Below, piece after piece: positions 42,280 to 52,148 of a DNA stretch of 64,000 nt (positions within the stretch are counted from its first letter, which is position 1; every line of letters starts with the position of its first letter). This DNA comes from Alistipes communis. Lineage in GTDB: Bacteria > Bacteroidota > Bacteroidia > Bacteroidales > Rikenellaceae. A program made the position numbers and the translations under genes. The stretch covers positions 62,001 to 126,000 of the forward strand of contig NZ_AP019735.1 in assembly GCF_006542665.1 (NCBI RefSeq), written 5' to 3'. A model generated the notes under the pieces. It worked only from the letters and a program-made list of their open reading frames with translations. It was not told where the DNA came from and made no database searches.

Positions 42280-44157
42280 TCATTTTGAGGTGGATATATC
42301 GACGACGGAAACAATCTCCGAATAATCGCGGTTATGGAAAATCAGCCTTTCCGCAAACAACCCATCTATAATGGGAATGAGACTCTTTTCCTCGATATGA
42401 CATTCTTTGGCCAATTCAACGAGAGAGATGACTTCCTCATTGGCTTTTTGCAATACGTTCCACTCCGTAGAATGCGTATCGAATTCCAACTCATTTATCA
42501 GTGTTCCATTGCAGTATTCTTTGTATACAGCCTTATCATCGTAGACAACGAAAAGGTAGGAATAATGCTGGCTTTTATAATAATGTTCGATTTCTATAAA
42601 TTTGTCCCACAATAGATTCTGAGATAATTTCAGATGTTCGAGAAGGATGATCTTAGTCTCGTCCTGCAAGTAATTTCGTGGCAGAAGCATAGCCATCGGA
42701 TTTTCGGCCCATCGGTATGGCAATTCGTCCTTTATCTTGTTATAATATGGACTGGACTTGATTACAGCTAATTGAGATATGTTATGCTTGAAAAAGTTTT
42801 CGGCATAAAAGAACCTTAAAAAATGCAGATTGTCAATACTCTCGATTATATCGTCTTCCGTTTCTTCTATCAAGCCCCGTAAAACGTTCGCTCCGTTTAC
42901 ATGAATTCTGTACTTATAAGCGAACTTGATGAATAAGAGATTACTGGAAAATGTATTTTTCTTGTCGATCTTTCGTAAAAGATTGTCTGAAGGAGATTCA
43001 TATCCGATTTGCACATGATTGAATCCAGCCAAAGCCATCTTCTTTACAATCCGTGCATTGACTCCGTGCGATATGATTTCACCTAAATCGATGGATAATC
43101 GAGGATACTGCTCTCTGATTTCCATCAGTCCGTCAAGGAAAGCGTCGAAGCGAGCAAAGTCATTGTCGATAAGATCATTATCCAAAAACTGAATTCTGTA
43201 GATTCCGTACTTCTTAACCGAATCGGCGATTTCATCCAATGTGACGGCTATATCTTTTTTCCGGAATTTATAACCCATGTTTAAGTAGCAGAAATGACAT
43301 TTCTTCCAATGGCAGCTTCTACTGTTTTCAAAAGATAACAATGCATATTGCTTGGGAACACCATAGCAGTCCATCTTATCGAAAAAATCGGAATAATCCG
43401 GTCGGAGGGCTTTAGACGATAAATCGGCGAACTCCATATTAGGTATTCGGGATGTCAGAATTTCGCCATTTACTCTGTACGCGATGTTGCCGATCGAGGA
43501 TAATTCATCCGTTTTATCCTCGGAAATTTTCTCAGTCAAATGAAGCAGCGGAATCTCGCCTTCGCCCCACATAGCGATATCGAATTGTGCGAAATTTTGC
43601 AAATAGGCAATCGCCGCTTCTTTGGTGCCGATGCCTCCGACAACGATTATTGCAGATGGATTTTTCTCTTTGATTTTTTCTGCGATAATACTCGAACAAA
43701 CCCATTGATACAAATTTACCTCCAGCCCGAAATACAGAATATTGTCGAAATCGTATTTATCTATGATTTCATTCAACAGATCTTCGAACTTTTGAGCATA
43801 TTGATGCATATGTTCATCCCAAAAATTAGGAGACATATTGATATACTGAGGTTTGATAGCCTTCAGCAAAACTTTCAGTCGATTATATGCACAAGTGTCT
43901 TTATGTTTGATCGCCAAATAATTGTAGTACAGCAACAGATGTTCGGCTCCTTCATCTGCCAAAGTACCGTCACTCCACATAAATTCGTTCTGGAGCTTCC
44001 GCAAATAAAGGTTCCAATATTCGATGCAGACGTTGTATCCGAAATTTTGGAGATAGGCTTTTAACACCGACATAGCCGGCGAAGGCATATAAACATTTGC
44101 GGGAGGCGCCCATCCTAAAATGACTTGCTTTTTAGTTTGCTGTCCTTCATTCTCCAT
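42280..44157 (-). CDS. B12-binding radical SAM enzyme (RiPP maturase type)
   Basis: 625 residues. The N-terminal B12-binding-like Rossmann domain has QVILGWAPPANVYMPSPAMS, IIVVGGIGTKEAA and the typical WGEGEIPLL. The radical SAM motif is FENSRSCHWKKCHFCYLNMG with a C-x4-C-x2-C spacing. It resembles the RiPP-maturation radical SAM family (SRGCWW...HCTFC then FR-K), here ending YKFRKKD. A C-terminal part of about 200 residues is variable. Such enzymes methylate or otherwise modify peptides. It overlaps the TolC gene by 11 bases. Chemistry and substrate are not known. Confidence 0.8.
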   Translation of the reverse strand: MENEGQQTKKQVILGWAPPANVYMPSPAMSVLKAYLQNFGYNVCIEYWNLYLRKLQNEFMWSDGTLADEGAEHLLLYYNYLAIKHKDTCAYNRLKVLLKAIKPQYINMSPNFWDEHMHQYAQKFEDLLNEIIDKYDFDNILYFGLEVNLYQWVCSSIIAEKIKEKNPSAIIVVGGIGTKEAAIAYLQNFAQFDIAMWGEGEIPLLHLTEKISEDKTDELSSIGNIAYRVNGEILTSRIPNMEFADLSSKALRPDYSDFFDKMDCYGVPKQYALLSFENSRSCHWKKCHFCYLNMGYKFRKKDIAVTLDEIADSVKKYGIYRIQFLDNDLIDNDFARFDAFLDGLMEIREQYPRLSIDLGEIISHGVNARIVKKMALAGFNHVQIGYESPSDNLLRKIDKKNTFSSNLLFIKFAYKYRIHVNGANVLRGLIEETEDDIIESIDNLHFLRFFYAENFFKHNISQLAVIKSSPYYNKIKDELPYRWAENPMAMLLPRNYLQDETKIILLEHLKLSQNLLWDKFIEIEHYYKSQHYSYLFVVYDDKAVYKEYCNGTLINELEFDTHSTEWNVLQKANEEVISLVELAKECHIEEKSLIPIIDGLFAERLIFHNRDYSEIVSVVDISTSK

Positions 44158-45520
44158 AGTAGTAGTTCGTATAATAGGTTAAAGTCTTTATCTTGAATAG
44201 ATATTCGTATTTCGTCTGCAGGAGTTGCGATCGAGCCTTGACCTGCGTACTGACGGCGGTATTATAATCTGTTACGGTCGCGGCACCGAGGTCGTACTTG
44301 CGGGCGATCTGCCGGGCGGCCTCCTCGGCCGAGGCGACGTACCGCTGCGCTCCGCGGTATCGCTCCCACGCCGTTCGGGCGTCGATGAGCGCCTGCGTAA
44401 CCTCCTTCTCCACCTGTTTTTCGGTGGTACGCAGGGCGTATTCGGCCTGCCGTATGGCGAGTTTCTGCCGCTGCACGTTCTTGCGGGTCGTGAATTTGCC
44501 GAAAATCGGAATATTGAGCGACAGCGACACATAGCTGCTCGCATTGTCCTTGTATTGTTCGAAAAACGGATAGGCGTCGTAGCGATAGGTGCCGTCGGGA
44601 TTCCGGAACATCTTCTGCCGTACATCGGAATAGCTCGACCCGTACCCGACCGAGAGCGAGAGCGTCGGCCAATAGGCCGTGCGTGCGATTTGCAGGTTGC
44701 GGCGGGCCAGATCGATCCCCACGCGTGCCGCCTCCAGCTCGGGCAATCCCCGGGCGGCGTCGAGCACTTCTGCCGGGCTGTCCGCGATGTCGTAACGAGT
44801 CAGCTCCCCGACATCGGGCGCAACGGTCCGGAAGGTCGTATAGTCGTCGATTTCGAGCAGCTGGCAGAGGTTCAGCCGCGCGATGTCGTAGGTGTTCCGT
44901 GCCGTCAGCACGTCGTTCTCCGCATCGGCTAATTGCGATCGGATTTGCAGCAAATCGGCCGTCGTAACCTTGCGTGCCTCGACCTTCTTCGCCGTCTTCT
45001 CTTCCTGTATCCTCAGTTCCGCCACGACCTGTTCGGCGTCGCGGATCGTCTCCTCGGCACACAGGATCTCCAGATAATAGGCCGTAACGTTCATCCGCAC
45101 GTCGTTGCGCATCTTCTCCACGGCGAGCAGCGACGACCGCAGATCGAGCTGCGCGCGTTTGAGGTTGTAGTAGTTCTTCAGCCCTCCGAAGAGCAGGATA
45201 TTCGCCCCGAGCGAGGCGTTGTTGCCCGCCACGGTCTCGTTCTCCACGAACTCATAGGTCGTCTCGTCGAGCACGCGCCCTGTCGAGAACGATACGCCGG
45301 TCGAGGCGGAGAGATCGGGAGCATAGTTCCATTTCGATTCGGACAACGCAATGCGTTTTTCCGCGGCCGTGAGTTCCTCTGTTTTGATTTCGATGTTGTG
45401 CTCGTAGGCATGAGTGATGCACTCTTCCAGCGTCCAGCGCCGCTCCTGTGCGAAGCCGGAGGTGCCGAAGAACAGCAGCAGTCCGAGCGGTACGATGTAC
45501 GTTCGTTTCATACGGCTCAT
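44147..45520 (-). CDS. TolC-family outer-membrane efflux protein
   Basis: 457 residues from the ATG at 45520, which overlaps the HlyD stop as ATGA; the signal peptide is TYIVPLGLLLFFGTSGFAQ. Two OEP repeats of long helices are present: RRWTLEECITHAYEHNIEIK at the start, then VEARKVTTADLLQIRSQLAD and ARKYDLGAATVTDYNTAVSTQ, each with the conserved LL/T-D-Y turn. It forms the outer-membrane duct for the ABC/HlyD exporter. Transporter genes here are much more G+C rich than the maturase genes on both sides. Confidence 0.9.
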   Translation of the reverse strand: MSRMKRTYIVPLGLLLFFGTSGFAQERRWTLEECITHAYEHNIEIKTEELTAAEKRIALSESKWNYAPDLSASTGVSFSTGRVLDETTYEFVENETVAGNNASLGANILLFGGLKNYYNLKRAQLDLRSSLLAVEKMRNDVRMNVTAYYLEILCAEETIRDAEQVVAELRIQEEKTAKKVEARKVTTADLLQIRSQLADAENDVLTARNTYDIARLNLCQLLEIDDYTTFRTVAPDVGELTRYDIADSPAEVLDAARGLPELEAARVGIDLARRNLQIARTAYWPTLSLSVGYGSSYSDVRQKMFRNPDGTYRYDAYPFFEQYKDNASSYVSLSLNIPIFGKFTTRKNVQRQKLAIRQAEYALRTTEKQVEKEVTQALIDARTAWERYRGAQRYVASAEEAARQIARKYDLGAATVTDYNTAVSTQVKARSQLLQTKYEYLFKIKTLTYYTNYYYGE

Positions 45521-46830
45521 CGGTTTTTGAAAAGCGACACGACGGGCTGGATGAAGCGTTCGATCAGCCGCATGTCCTCGGTTACGATCTCGGCCGTGCC
45601 GTCCATCCGCTGAATCATCGGCAGCTCGCGCTTGTACGAAGTTGTCATTCCGTCGGGGAAGACGACCTCGGCGGTGTAGGCGATGGTCGTACCGCTCTGG
45701 GTCTGTATCTGTTCCGGCACGGCCGACAGCGAACGTATCCGGCCCCGCAGCACGCCGAACTCCATGTAGGGATAGCCGTTGAGCTTCACGTTCACCCCTT
45801 GGCCGACCTTCACTTTGCCGAAGCCCGCCGAGGGAACCTGCAGGCGCCCGATGACCTCCGTCGCACCGTCCGGAACGATGCTCGCCAGTTTGTCGCCGAC
45901 GGCGACATGCTGATTCCCGCTCCAATAGTTCACGAGCGTTACGCGGCCGGCGACCGGGGCCTCCAGCACATACTGCTGCCGCCATTGGGCGATCTGGGCC
46001 GCGAGCTGCTGGCGGCTCTGCTCCAGCGTCCGCTCGTATTCCGCCGTTTCGTTTTCCTGTTGGAGCGTCAGTTCCACGAGCTGCTGCTCCGACTGGATGA
46101 TTTGCAGCTCGGTCGAGGTGAGTGTGGCGTCGAACCCTGCCTTCGTGTTCTGCTTCGAGAGGTAGTTCTGGGCCGTGGTTTCGTAGTCGGCGGCGGAGAT
46201 CACGGCTTCGGCCAGAAGCAGCGAATCCCGCTCCAGCGTGCGGCGGCCGTAGTCGAGATCCTGCAACAGCAGCGAACGTTGCCGTTCGAGTTTGGCGTAA
46301 TACTCACGGTTCTTGGCGATCTGTTCGCGCAGAAGCTCTTTTTTGCGGGCGATATTGTCCGTCGCAAGGTAGTGGCGGTAGTCGTGGCAGCGGCTTTGAA
46401 ACTCGGCGAAGGCGGATTGCAGCTCCCCGAGCGCATATTCTCCGTCGAGCCACGGACTGGCTGCGAGGGCGGCGGGCGCGAGCGTATCGGCGGCGAGAAG
46501 ATGCTCCGAGAGGCGCTCCACGTCCCGTCGCTCCGCGGCATTGTGCAGCACGGCGATGAGCTCTCCCCGTTCGACGAGCTCTTTGTCCTTTACGCAGAGC
46601 GTGTCGATCAGCCCGTCGTAACGCGCCACCAGATCGGAGGGAGGATTGACGGTCGTGATGACCGCCGGAGCCTCGATCGTATCGGGGTACTTGATAAAAT
46701 AGCAGCCGATGACGATTCCTGCAAAAATCAAAAACACGACCGTGATTCCCCAGCGCACCACCCATGACGGCGCACGCCCCAGGATAGCTTGGGCCTCGTC
46801 GCTGTAAAAAGTATCGTGTCTGACAGGCAT
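45517..46830 (-). CDS. HlyD-family membrane fusion protein
   Basis: 437 residues: an N-terminal TM helix (WGITVVFLIFAGIVIGCYFI), split biotinyl-lipoyl halves (YDGLIDTLCVKDKELVERGE and YVLEAPVAGRVTLVNYWSGN), a long coiled coil between them (residues about 140-300) and a beta-barrel domain (GFGKVKVGQGVNVKLNGYPY). It bridges the ABC exporter to TolC. It begins 15 bases after the ABC gene and overlaps the TolC start. Confidence 0.9.
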   Translation of the reverse strand: MPVRHDTFYSDEAQAILGRAPSWVVRWGITVVFLIFAGIVIGCYFIKYPDTIEAPAVITTVNPPSDLVARYDGLIDTLCVKDKELVERGELIAVLHNAAERRDVERLSEHLLAADTLAPAALAASPWLDGEYALGELQSAFAEFQSRCHDYRHYLATDNIARKKELLREQIAKNREYYAKLERQRSLLLQDLDYGRRTLERDSLLLAEAVISAADYETTAQNYLSKQNTKAGFDATLTSTELQIIQSEQQLVELTLQQENETAEYERTLEQSRQQLAAQIAQWRQQYVLEAPVAGRVTLVNYWSGNQHVAVGDKLASIVPDGATEVIGRLQVPSAGFGKVKVGQGVNVKLNGYPYMEFGVLRGRIRSLSAVPEQIQTQSGTTIAYTAEVVFPDGMTTSYKRELPMIQRMDGTAEIVTEDMRLIERFIQPVVSLFKNR

Positions 46831-46845
46831 AATTGTTCCTTCGTT

Positions 46846-49086
46846 TTAATTTCCCAGTTCCAACTGATTTCTCACCAGTTCGTAATAATATCCCCGTTTG
46901 GCCGTCAGTTCGTCGTGCGTGCCCTGCTCGACGATGCGTCCATGGTCCAGCACGACGATCTTGTCGGCATTGCGGACCGTCGAGAGGCGGTGCGCCACCA
47001 CCACGACCGTCTTGTTCTCGAAGAGCCGGTCGAGGCGCTCCATGATCGTGCGTTCGTTGTTCGCGTCCAAAGAGTTGGTCGCCTCGTCGAAGAAGAGGTA
47101 CTTCGCATCCTTGTAGGCGGCCCGCGCGATCAGAAGCCTCTGTTTCTGCCCGACGCTCAGTCCGTGGCCGTCGGTACCGATCTTCGTGTTGTAGCCCAAG
47201 GGCAGTTCGTCGATGAAGGTGTCGATGTTGGCGATGCGCGTCGCACGGCGCACCCGCTCCATGTCGGGCCGTTCGTCCGAGACGCCGATATTACCGGCTA
47301 TGGTATCCGAAAAGATGTATCCCTCCTGCATGACCGTACCGCATGCCCGGCGCCAGCACGACGGGCTGTACTGCGCGATGCGGCGGTCGTGGAGCAGCAC
47401 TTCGCCCGAGGTCGGCGTGTAGAAGCCCAGCATCAGCTTGAGCATCGTGGTCTTGCCCGAGCCGCTCGCCCCGACGATGGCCGTAACCTTGTCCGCCGGA
47501 ATCGTTACCGACACGTCGTCGAGCGCTTTGGCCGAGTGCGGGCCGTCGTATTGGAACGTTACGCCCCGGAATTCGATGTCGGCATGGTCGGGAATCATGC
47601 GGATGCGCTCTTCGTCGGCCGGCTCCTCGTCGTCTTTCTCCTGAATTTCCGAGAGGCGTTCGAGCGAGATTTTCGCATCCTGCGTCGCCTGCACGAATTG
47701 GATGAACTGCGACAGCGGTGCGTTGAGCTGACCGATGATGTATTGCAGGGCGACCATCATGCCGAGGGTCATATCGCCCTCGATGACGGCCGAGGCGGCC
47801 AGAAACGAGATGACGACGTTCTTGGTCTGGTCGATGAACGTGCCGCCCACCTCCTGCGTCTGCCCCAGCACGAGCCCTTTGATGGAGACTTGGAACAGCC
47901 GCGCCTGAATGCGCTCCCATTCCCAGCGTTTCTGTTTTTCGCAGTCGTTGAGCTTGATCTCCTGCATACCGTTGATGAGCTGCACGATGTTGCTCTGGTT
48001 GGCTGCCGCCTCTTGGAAGCGCATGTAGTCCAGCTTGCGGCGACGCTTCATGAAGAGCAGGATCCAGCCGATGTAGAGTGCACTGCCCAACAGGAAGATG
48101 CCGAGAATCGTCGGGTCGTAGCCGCCCATCACGGCTCCGTAGATGACGAACGACACGACGGCCATCGCCATGCTCAGCAGCGAGCCCGTGAGGAACGACT
48201 GAATGCGGTCGTAGTCGCCGATGCGCTGCATGATGTCGCCCACCATCTTCGAATCGAAGAAGGCGATCGGAAGACGCATGAGCTTGGCCAAAAAGTCCGA
48301 GATGAGTGAAATGCTGATCCGGGTGGTCATGTGCAGCATCAGCCACGAGCGGATGAGGTTGTTGGCCAGCTGGCCCAGTACCAGCACCACTTGGGCGATG
48401 AGCATCATCACCACGAACGAGAGATTGCCCGTACCGATGCCCTTGTCCACGACCGACTGCGTGAGGAACGGCAGGATCAGGCTCAGCACGCTGGCCGTGA
48501 GCATCGCTAAGGCCAGTTGCACTAGATAGCTCTTGTACGGGCGCAGATATTGCAGCAGATAACCCAGTTTCAGCCGCTTGTCCTCGTCGCCCTTCTCCTT
48601 GTAGAATTGGGGCGTAGGCTCCAGCAACAGGGCGATGCCATATCGGGATGCAGCGGAAGACGCCGAAGCTGAATCGACCGATATGTTGAATGATTTACGA
48701 CCGCTTTGTATCCACGATTTCAGAAATTGGGCTTCTCTGTATTTCAATAACCCTGCGGCTGGATCGGAAATATGAATCTCCCAATCATTATGGATTTTGA
48801 CGATTTTATAAACGACCACGAAATGTTGTTGGTTCCAATGTACGATACAAGGTAGTGTTGCCTTCTCCCGCAATTGCTCCCAGGTCATCTTCACCCCCGT
48901 AGTACGAAAGCCGATCGACTCCGCGGCGTCGCTGATACCCAAAAGTGATACCCCTTCGCGCGTAATGTGGCACCGCTCGCGCAGATTTTGAAGCGAGTAG
49001 TGCCGCCCGTAGTACTGCGCCACGATCCGCAGCGACGTCGGCCCGCAGTCCATCGCATCGAGCTGGGTAAAAGAGGGGAAGACCAT
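46846..49086 (-). CDS. C39-peptidase ABC exporter (PCAT)
   Basis: 746 residues. The C39 peptidase (residues 1-150) has the catalytic Cys in QLDAMDCGPTSLRIV (Cys14), His in VHWNQQHFVVVYK and Asp in HISDPAAGLL. Six TM helices follow. The ABC domain holds Walker A VGASGSGKTTMLK, the signature LSVGQKQRLLIARA and Walker B YLFFDEATNSLD. It cleaves after the leader GG and exports the peptide. Bases about 48650-48880, coding residues 69-145 of the peptidase, are markedly A+T rich inside an otherwise G+C-rich gene. It starts six bases after the SPASM radical SAM gene. Confidence 0.95.
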   Translation of the reverse strand: MVFPSFTQLDAMDCGPTSLRIVAQYYGRHYSLQNLRERCHITREGVSLLGISDAAESIGFRTTGVKMTWEQLREKATLPCIVHWNQQHFVVVYKIVKIHNDWEIHISDPAAGLLKYREAQFLKSWIQSGRKSFNISVDSASASSAASRYGIALLLEPTPQFYKEKGDEDKRLKLGYLLQYLRPYKSYLVQLALAMLTASVLSLILPFLTQSVVDKGIGTGNLSFVVMMLIAQVVLVLGQLANNLIRSWLMLHMTTRISISLISDFLAKLMRLPIAFFDSKMVGDIMQRIGDYDRIQSFLTGSLLSMAMAVVSFVIYGAVMGGYDPTILGIFLLGSALYIGWILLFMKRRRKLDYMRFQEAAANQSNIVQLINGMQEIKLNDCEKQKRWEWERIQARLFQVSIKGLVLGQTQEVGGTFIDQTKNVVISFLAASAVIEGDMTLGMMVALQYIIGQLNAPLSQFIQFVQATQDAKISLERLSEIQEKDDEEPADEERIRMIPDHADIEFRGVTFQYDGPHSAKALDDVSVTIPADKVTAIVGASGSGKTTMLKLMLGFYTPTSGEVLLHDRRIAQYSPSCWRRACGTVMQEGYIFSDTIAGNIGVSDERPDMERVRRATRIANIDTFIDELPLGYNTKIGTDGHGLSVGQKQRLLIARAAYKDAKYLFFDEATNSLDANNERTIMERLDRLFENKTVVVVAHRLSTVRNADKIVVLDHGRIVEQGTHDELTAKRGYYYELVRNQLELGN

Positions 49087-49092
49087 ATACGA

Positions 49093-50418
49093 TTAGTCAT
49101 TAAGAATTTTCGAGTATAGTTCAATATAGTCTTTTATGCGGCCTTTGAACGGCGTGCAACAATCGTTATGTTTCCCCTTATATACATTCTCGAAACGACG
49201 AATGGGACAACCGCCTCGGCATATAGGCAAATAACTGCACTTACGGCATTTCGGATCGTTATAATGGTCAATCCCTACGGCATATTTCGCGATTAATTCG
49301 TAATTGTGCCATATTTCCGGGTCATTGATGTTCCCTACGGTCAGCTCTTTATTCCCGAGGTCCTCGTAACATTTGTAAATTTCGCCCTGACTGCCGATAA
49401 GCATGCTATACGGGCTGCGGGTCATGCATTCCATATTCACATCATCGGGATATAATTCCTCCGTGACGACTCCGTATTTGGTAAATAAATCGAGGAAAAT
49501 ATCCGTTACGGCATTTCGACTCAAGCATGTCGAGGCGTTGCAATCGGTTTCATCCAGAACCACGATTCCGGGGTATACGATTAGCTTTTTAGATTTATAC
49601 CTATCGTTCAGCCATTGGTATATTTCCATAAAGCTTTCATAATTCCGATTGTCGATATTTACCCGAATAGCGATGGCGAATGCATCCCTGAAACGACCGT
49701 TATAATAATCATCCAAATTTTTGATAATCGTATCGAATGTTCCTTTTCCATTGACCAAAGGTCGCCGAATATCGTGAGTGTCCCTGAACCCATCGAGAGT
49801 TATCTGGATTTCCGAGATTTTAGCTTCGACCAGTTTTTCGACAACTTCCGGTGTGAAGAAATATCCATTGGTTATCAGCAGATTTTCATTGATTTTCAGC
49901 CCCAGCACATCAATTCTTCGGGCTAATGAGATAACCCTTTTATATTGCAATAACGGCTCCCCGCCATACCATGTAAGATTGACTGATTCAAGGCCATCCT
50001 CCTGCTTTAGATGCTTGATATAGTTTATGATCGCATCTTCGGTCCGATTCGAAAGCGCACCCGACTGACGCCATTTCTCGAAACAATACGTACAAGCAAA
50101 ATTGCAACTTTGAGTAGGTGCGATGGTCAGGACCAGGGTCTTTTTCGAATACAACCGAGACATGCTTTGATGATGAAGAATGTCTACCAAGGCATCGTCG
50201 TCTCCGACCAGCGCATATATTTTTTTCAGATATTCTATTTCCTCTTCGGAAAATGCCGACAAAACTGACGTTCCATTATCCCGAGATAAAGACAGGAGGC
50301 TCTCGTACAACGAGTCGTCCAATGCGATTAAGCTATTGGAGTAGCTGTTGTATAAATATTTTCGATGTTTTTCCGTCTCGACCAAAAAATTGAAACGAGA
50401 CCATTTCAGATCGGTCAT
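49093..50418 (-). CDS. radical SAM/SPASM peptide maturase
   Basis: 441 residues. The radical SAM motif APTQSCNFACTYCFEK (CxxxCxxC, about residue 105) is followed by NLTWYGGEPLLQYKR (GGEP, SAM binding). The C-terminal SPASM cysteines are KCYEDLGNKEL, DPKCRKCSYLPICRGGCP and NDCCTPFKG. This family forms thioether or other bonds in GG-leader peptides of Bacteroidales (GG-Bacteroidales precursors). Likely substrates are the two CISCMKR peptides encoded upstream. A copy of its first 19 codons lies at 52149-52274. Confidence 0.92.
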   Translation of the reverse strand: MTDLKWSRFNFLVETEKHRKYLYNSYSNSLIALDDSLYESLLSLSRDNGTSVLSAFSEEEIEYLKKIYALVGDDDALVDILHHQSMSRLYSKKTLVLTIAPTQSCNFACTYCFEKWRQSGALSNRTEDAIINYIKHLKQEDGLESVNLTWYGGEPLLQYKRVISLARRIDVLGLKINENLLITNGYFFTPEVVEKLVEAKISEIQITLDGFRDTHDIRRPLVNGKGTFDTIIKNLDDYYNGRFRDAFAIAIRVNIDNRNYESFMEIYQWLNDRYKSKKLIVYPGIVVLDETDCNASTCLSRNAVTDIFLDLFTKYGVVTEELYPDDVNMECMTRSPYSMLIGSQGEIYKCYEDLGNKELTVGNINDPEIWHNYELIAKYAVGIDHYNDPKCRKCSYLPICRGGCPIRRFENVYKGKHNDCCTPFKGRIKDYIELYSKILND

Positions 50419-50571
50419 GTACTTTTAATTTATTGGGTTGGATTCAATGATTTCCAGCAATTTGTCGAGCATGGCATCCCCTCCCGAAAGGTAATCCTGC
50501 GCTATGTATGGAATGGCGATATCAGGCATCAGCACCCCGTCGACAGCACGGGTGTATTCATCGTATTCGAC
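50363..50571 (-). repeat. 209-bp direct repeat, copy 1
   Basis: Near-identical to 52219-52427 at a constant offset of 1,856 bases. It covers the start of the SPASM gene, the intergenic bases and the last 49 codons of the S41 gene. Confidence 0.9.
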
Positions 50572-51864
50572 GATTGAAATACCTGTCTGTTTGAGTAACG
50601 TGGGCAATAATGTTTTGCCCTGCACTGTTTCTCCGTATTTCAGGGCATTGTGCAAAAGAGGTTCTCCTACGAGCGATGCTGCGTCATTGAATTGAAGAAT
50701 ATTGCAAAACGAAGCTGCTATCGAGCCTGTATCTCGACTCATCAACACGTAATATCGCATTCCGTCAATATACATCTCGGATTGTAACGGAAATTCACGT
50801 ACAATCTCGTTGTCAGGCAGTTCAACAGTCTGTCCAAGCATCTCTTCTGTAAGAAAATCATACAGATCTATCGTCTTCTGCGAACATTTGACTTTGGCTT
50901 TTCGAAGGTATTTCACCGATGGCCGGTTGATGAAAATGGAGAGTAGTTCGTCGAATCGATCTCCGTTTCCTCCGGGATTCATTCTCAAGTCGAGAATGAC
51001 GTTGGTAATGCCGATGGCCTTAAACTTTTTAATTTGGTTATGTAGTTTTTTGATGAGCCAACTATTGTTAGGGTAAAAAGAGGGAATGGTAATACAAGCA
51101 CTCTTGGCATCGGGGAACGTTTGTACCTTTAGTGCTTGCTGTTGCTTCAATTTCAGCACTACACGGCTTTGGGTGTCACCGGCTGTACTTGTGTTGATTA
51201 TGCACCCGCCGCGTTCCAGTTTAATCCGGAATGTATCAACGACATTGCTGAAATAATAATGGCGCATGATATTGGCTGGAGTATCGTAGCGGTCGGGGTA
51301 GGTATATTCCAAAAAGGTAGATACCGGAATATCGTTGACAGATAGGATTCGATCGCCTGTTTGATAATCCGGGTCGAGAGATTGGTTGACAATCAGCGTG
51401 TCATTGATGCATAAAACGTCGAATTCCGGAACCTTGAGGCGTTTGGTCTCTCGCACGTCTTTGGCCGGAATCATGGGCTCAATTCGACAGTGGGGATCTT
51501 CGTTGAAGAGCCAATCGAAGTAAGGGCGATACACCCAAATCAGATCGGATGTCAGGAGCGTATCCTTGTCGAGCTTATTACAGCGCAGATTGATCTCCGA
51601 AAGGATGCGCTGCTCCGCTTCGGGGGTCAACAGGGAATCGAAAGCCGGATGCTCGTGTATTTTGAACAATCTCTGTCCGATTTCGGTTCTGGGAGTAACG
51701 ACGTCGTAAATTTCGATGGCGCGATTCTCGACAGGAACCATGCGGCTGTTACGCAGTTCCAGAGTGTGTGCGTATGATTTAGTATCCTGTGCAGCACATG
51801 GTAAAATTGCTATAAATGTAAGGATACAAAACAATAATTGGAGGCGGGACATGCGGTTTTTCAT
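50425..51864 (-). CDS. S41-family peptidase, copy 1
   Basis: 479 residues with a signal peptide (LLFCILTFIAILPCAA). A PDZ-like part (LDPDYQTGDRILSVNDIPVS) precedes the S41 core: NVILDLRMNPGGNGDRFDEL and YVLMSRDTGSIAASFCNIL, where the Ser in GSIAASF corresponds to the S41 nucleophile. It probably acts in the periplasm on the exported peptide or its target. It follows a precursor gene by 69 bases and precedes the maturase by six. Its last 49 codons are almost identical to copy 2, whereas the rest is strongly diverged. Confidence 0.88.
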   Translation of the reverse strand: MKNRMSRLQLLFCILTFIAILPCAAQDTKSYAHTLELRNSRMVPVENRAIEIYDVVTPRTEIGQRLFKIHEHPAFDSLLTPEAEQRILSEINLRCNKLDKDTLLTSDLIWVYRPYFDWLFNEDPHCRIEPMIPAKDVRETKRLKVPEFDVLCINDTLIVNQSLDPDYQTGDRILSVNDIPVSTFLEYTYPDRYDTPANIMRHYYFSNVVDTFRIKLERGGCIINTSTAGDTQSRVVLKLKQQQALKVQTFPDAKSACITIPSFYPNNSWLIKKLHNQIKKFKAIGITNVILDLRMNPGGNGDRFDELLSIFINRPSVKYLRKAKVKCSQKTIDLYDFLTEEMLGQTVELPDNEIVREFPLQSEMYIDGMRYYVLMSRDTGSIAASFCNILQFNDAASLVGEPLLHNALKYGETVQGKTLLPTLLKQTGISIVEYDEYTRAVDGVLMPDIAIPYIAQDYLSGGDAMLDKLLEIIESNPIN

Positions 51865-51933
51865 AGTAATAAAATAGTAATAAATACAGGATTGTTACGG
51901 TTATTTGCGCCGTAACAATCCTGCGTTTAGCGA

Positions 51934-52137
51934 TTAGTACATGTCATCAAATTCACCGTTGTTGTACGACGGAGTCTTGTTAGGTCCAAAGTACCAACTG
52001 GTACCTTCTACCCCAACTTTGAATTTTCTGTCACGTTTCATACATGAAATACACACTCGGCCGCCTTTTACAGAAGCCATTTCTGCATGCGAAAGGCGTT
52101 CGAACTTCGAACCGTTGATTACTTCAAAACGTTTCAT
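51934..52137 (-). CDS. GG-leader RiPP precursor peptide 1 (67 aa)
   Basis: 67 residues. The leader MKRFEVINGSKFERLSHAEM ASVKGG (26 residues) ends in a double Gly, and the core begins RVCISCMKRDRKFKVGVEGT and ends in an acidic, Asn/Tyr-rich stretch to DDMY. Leader and CxxC core resemble the GG-Bacteroidales natural product precursor family. The C39 exporter should cut after GG and the SPASM enzyme should act on the core; both are inferred from context. The neighbouring S41 gene is its likely functional partner. Confidence 0.85.
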   Translation of the reverse strand: MKRFEVINGSKFERLSHAEMASVKGGRVCISCMKRDRKFKVGVEGTSWYFGPNKTPSYNNGEFDDMY

Positions 52138-52148
52138 AATTCAATTGA

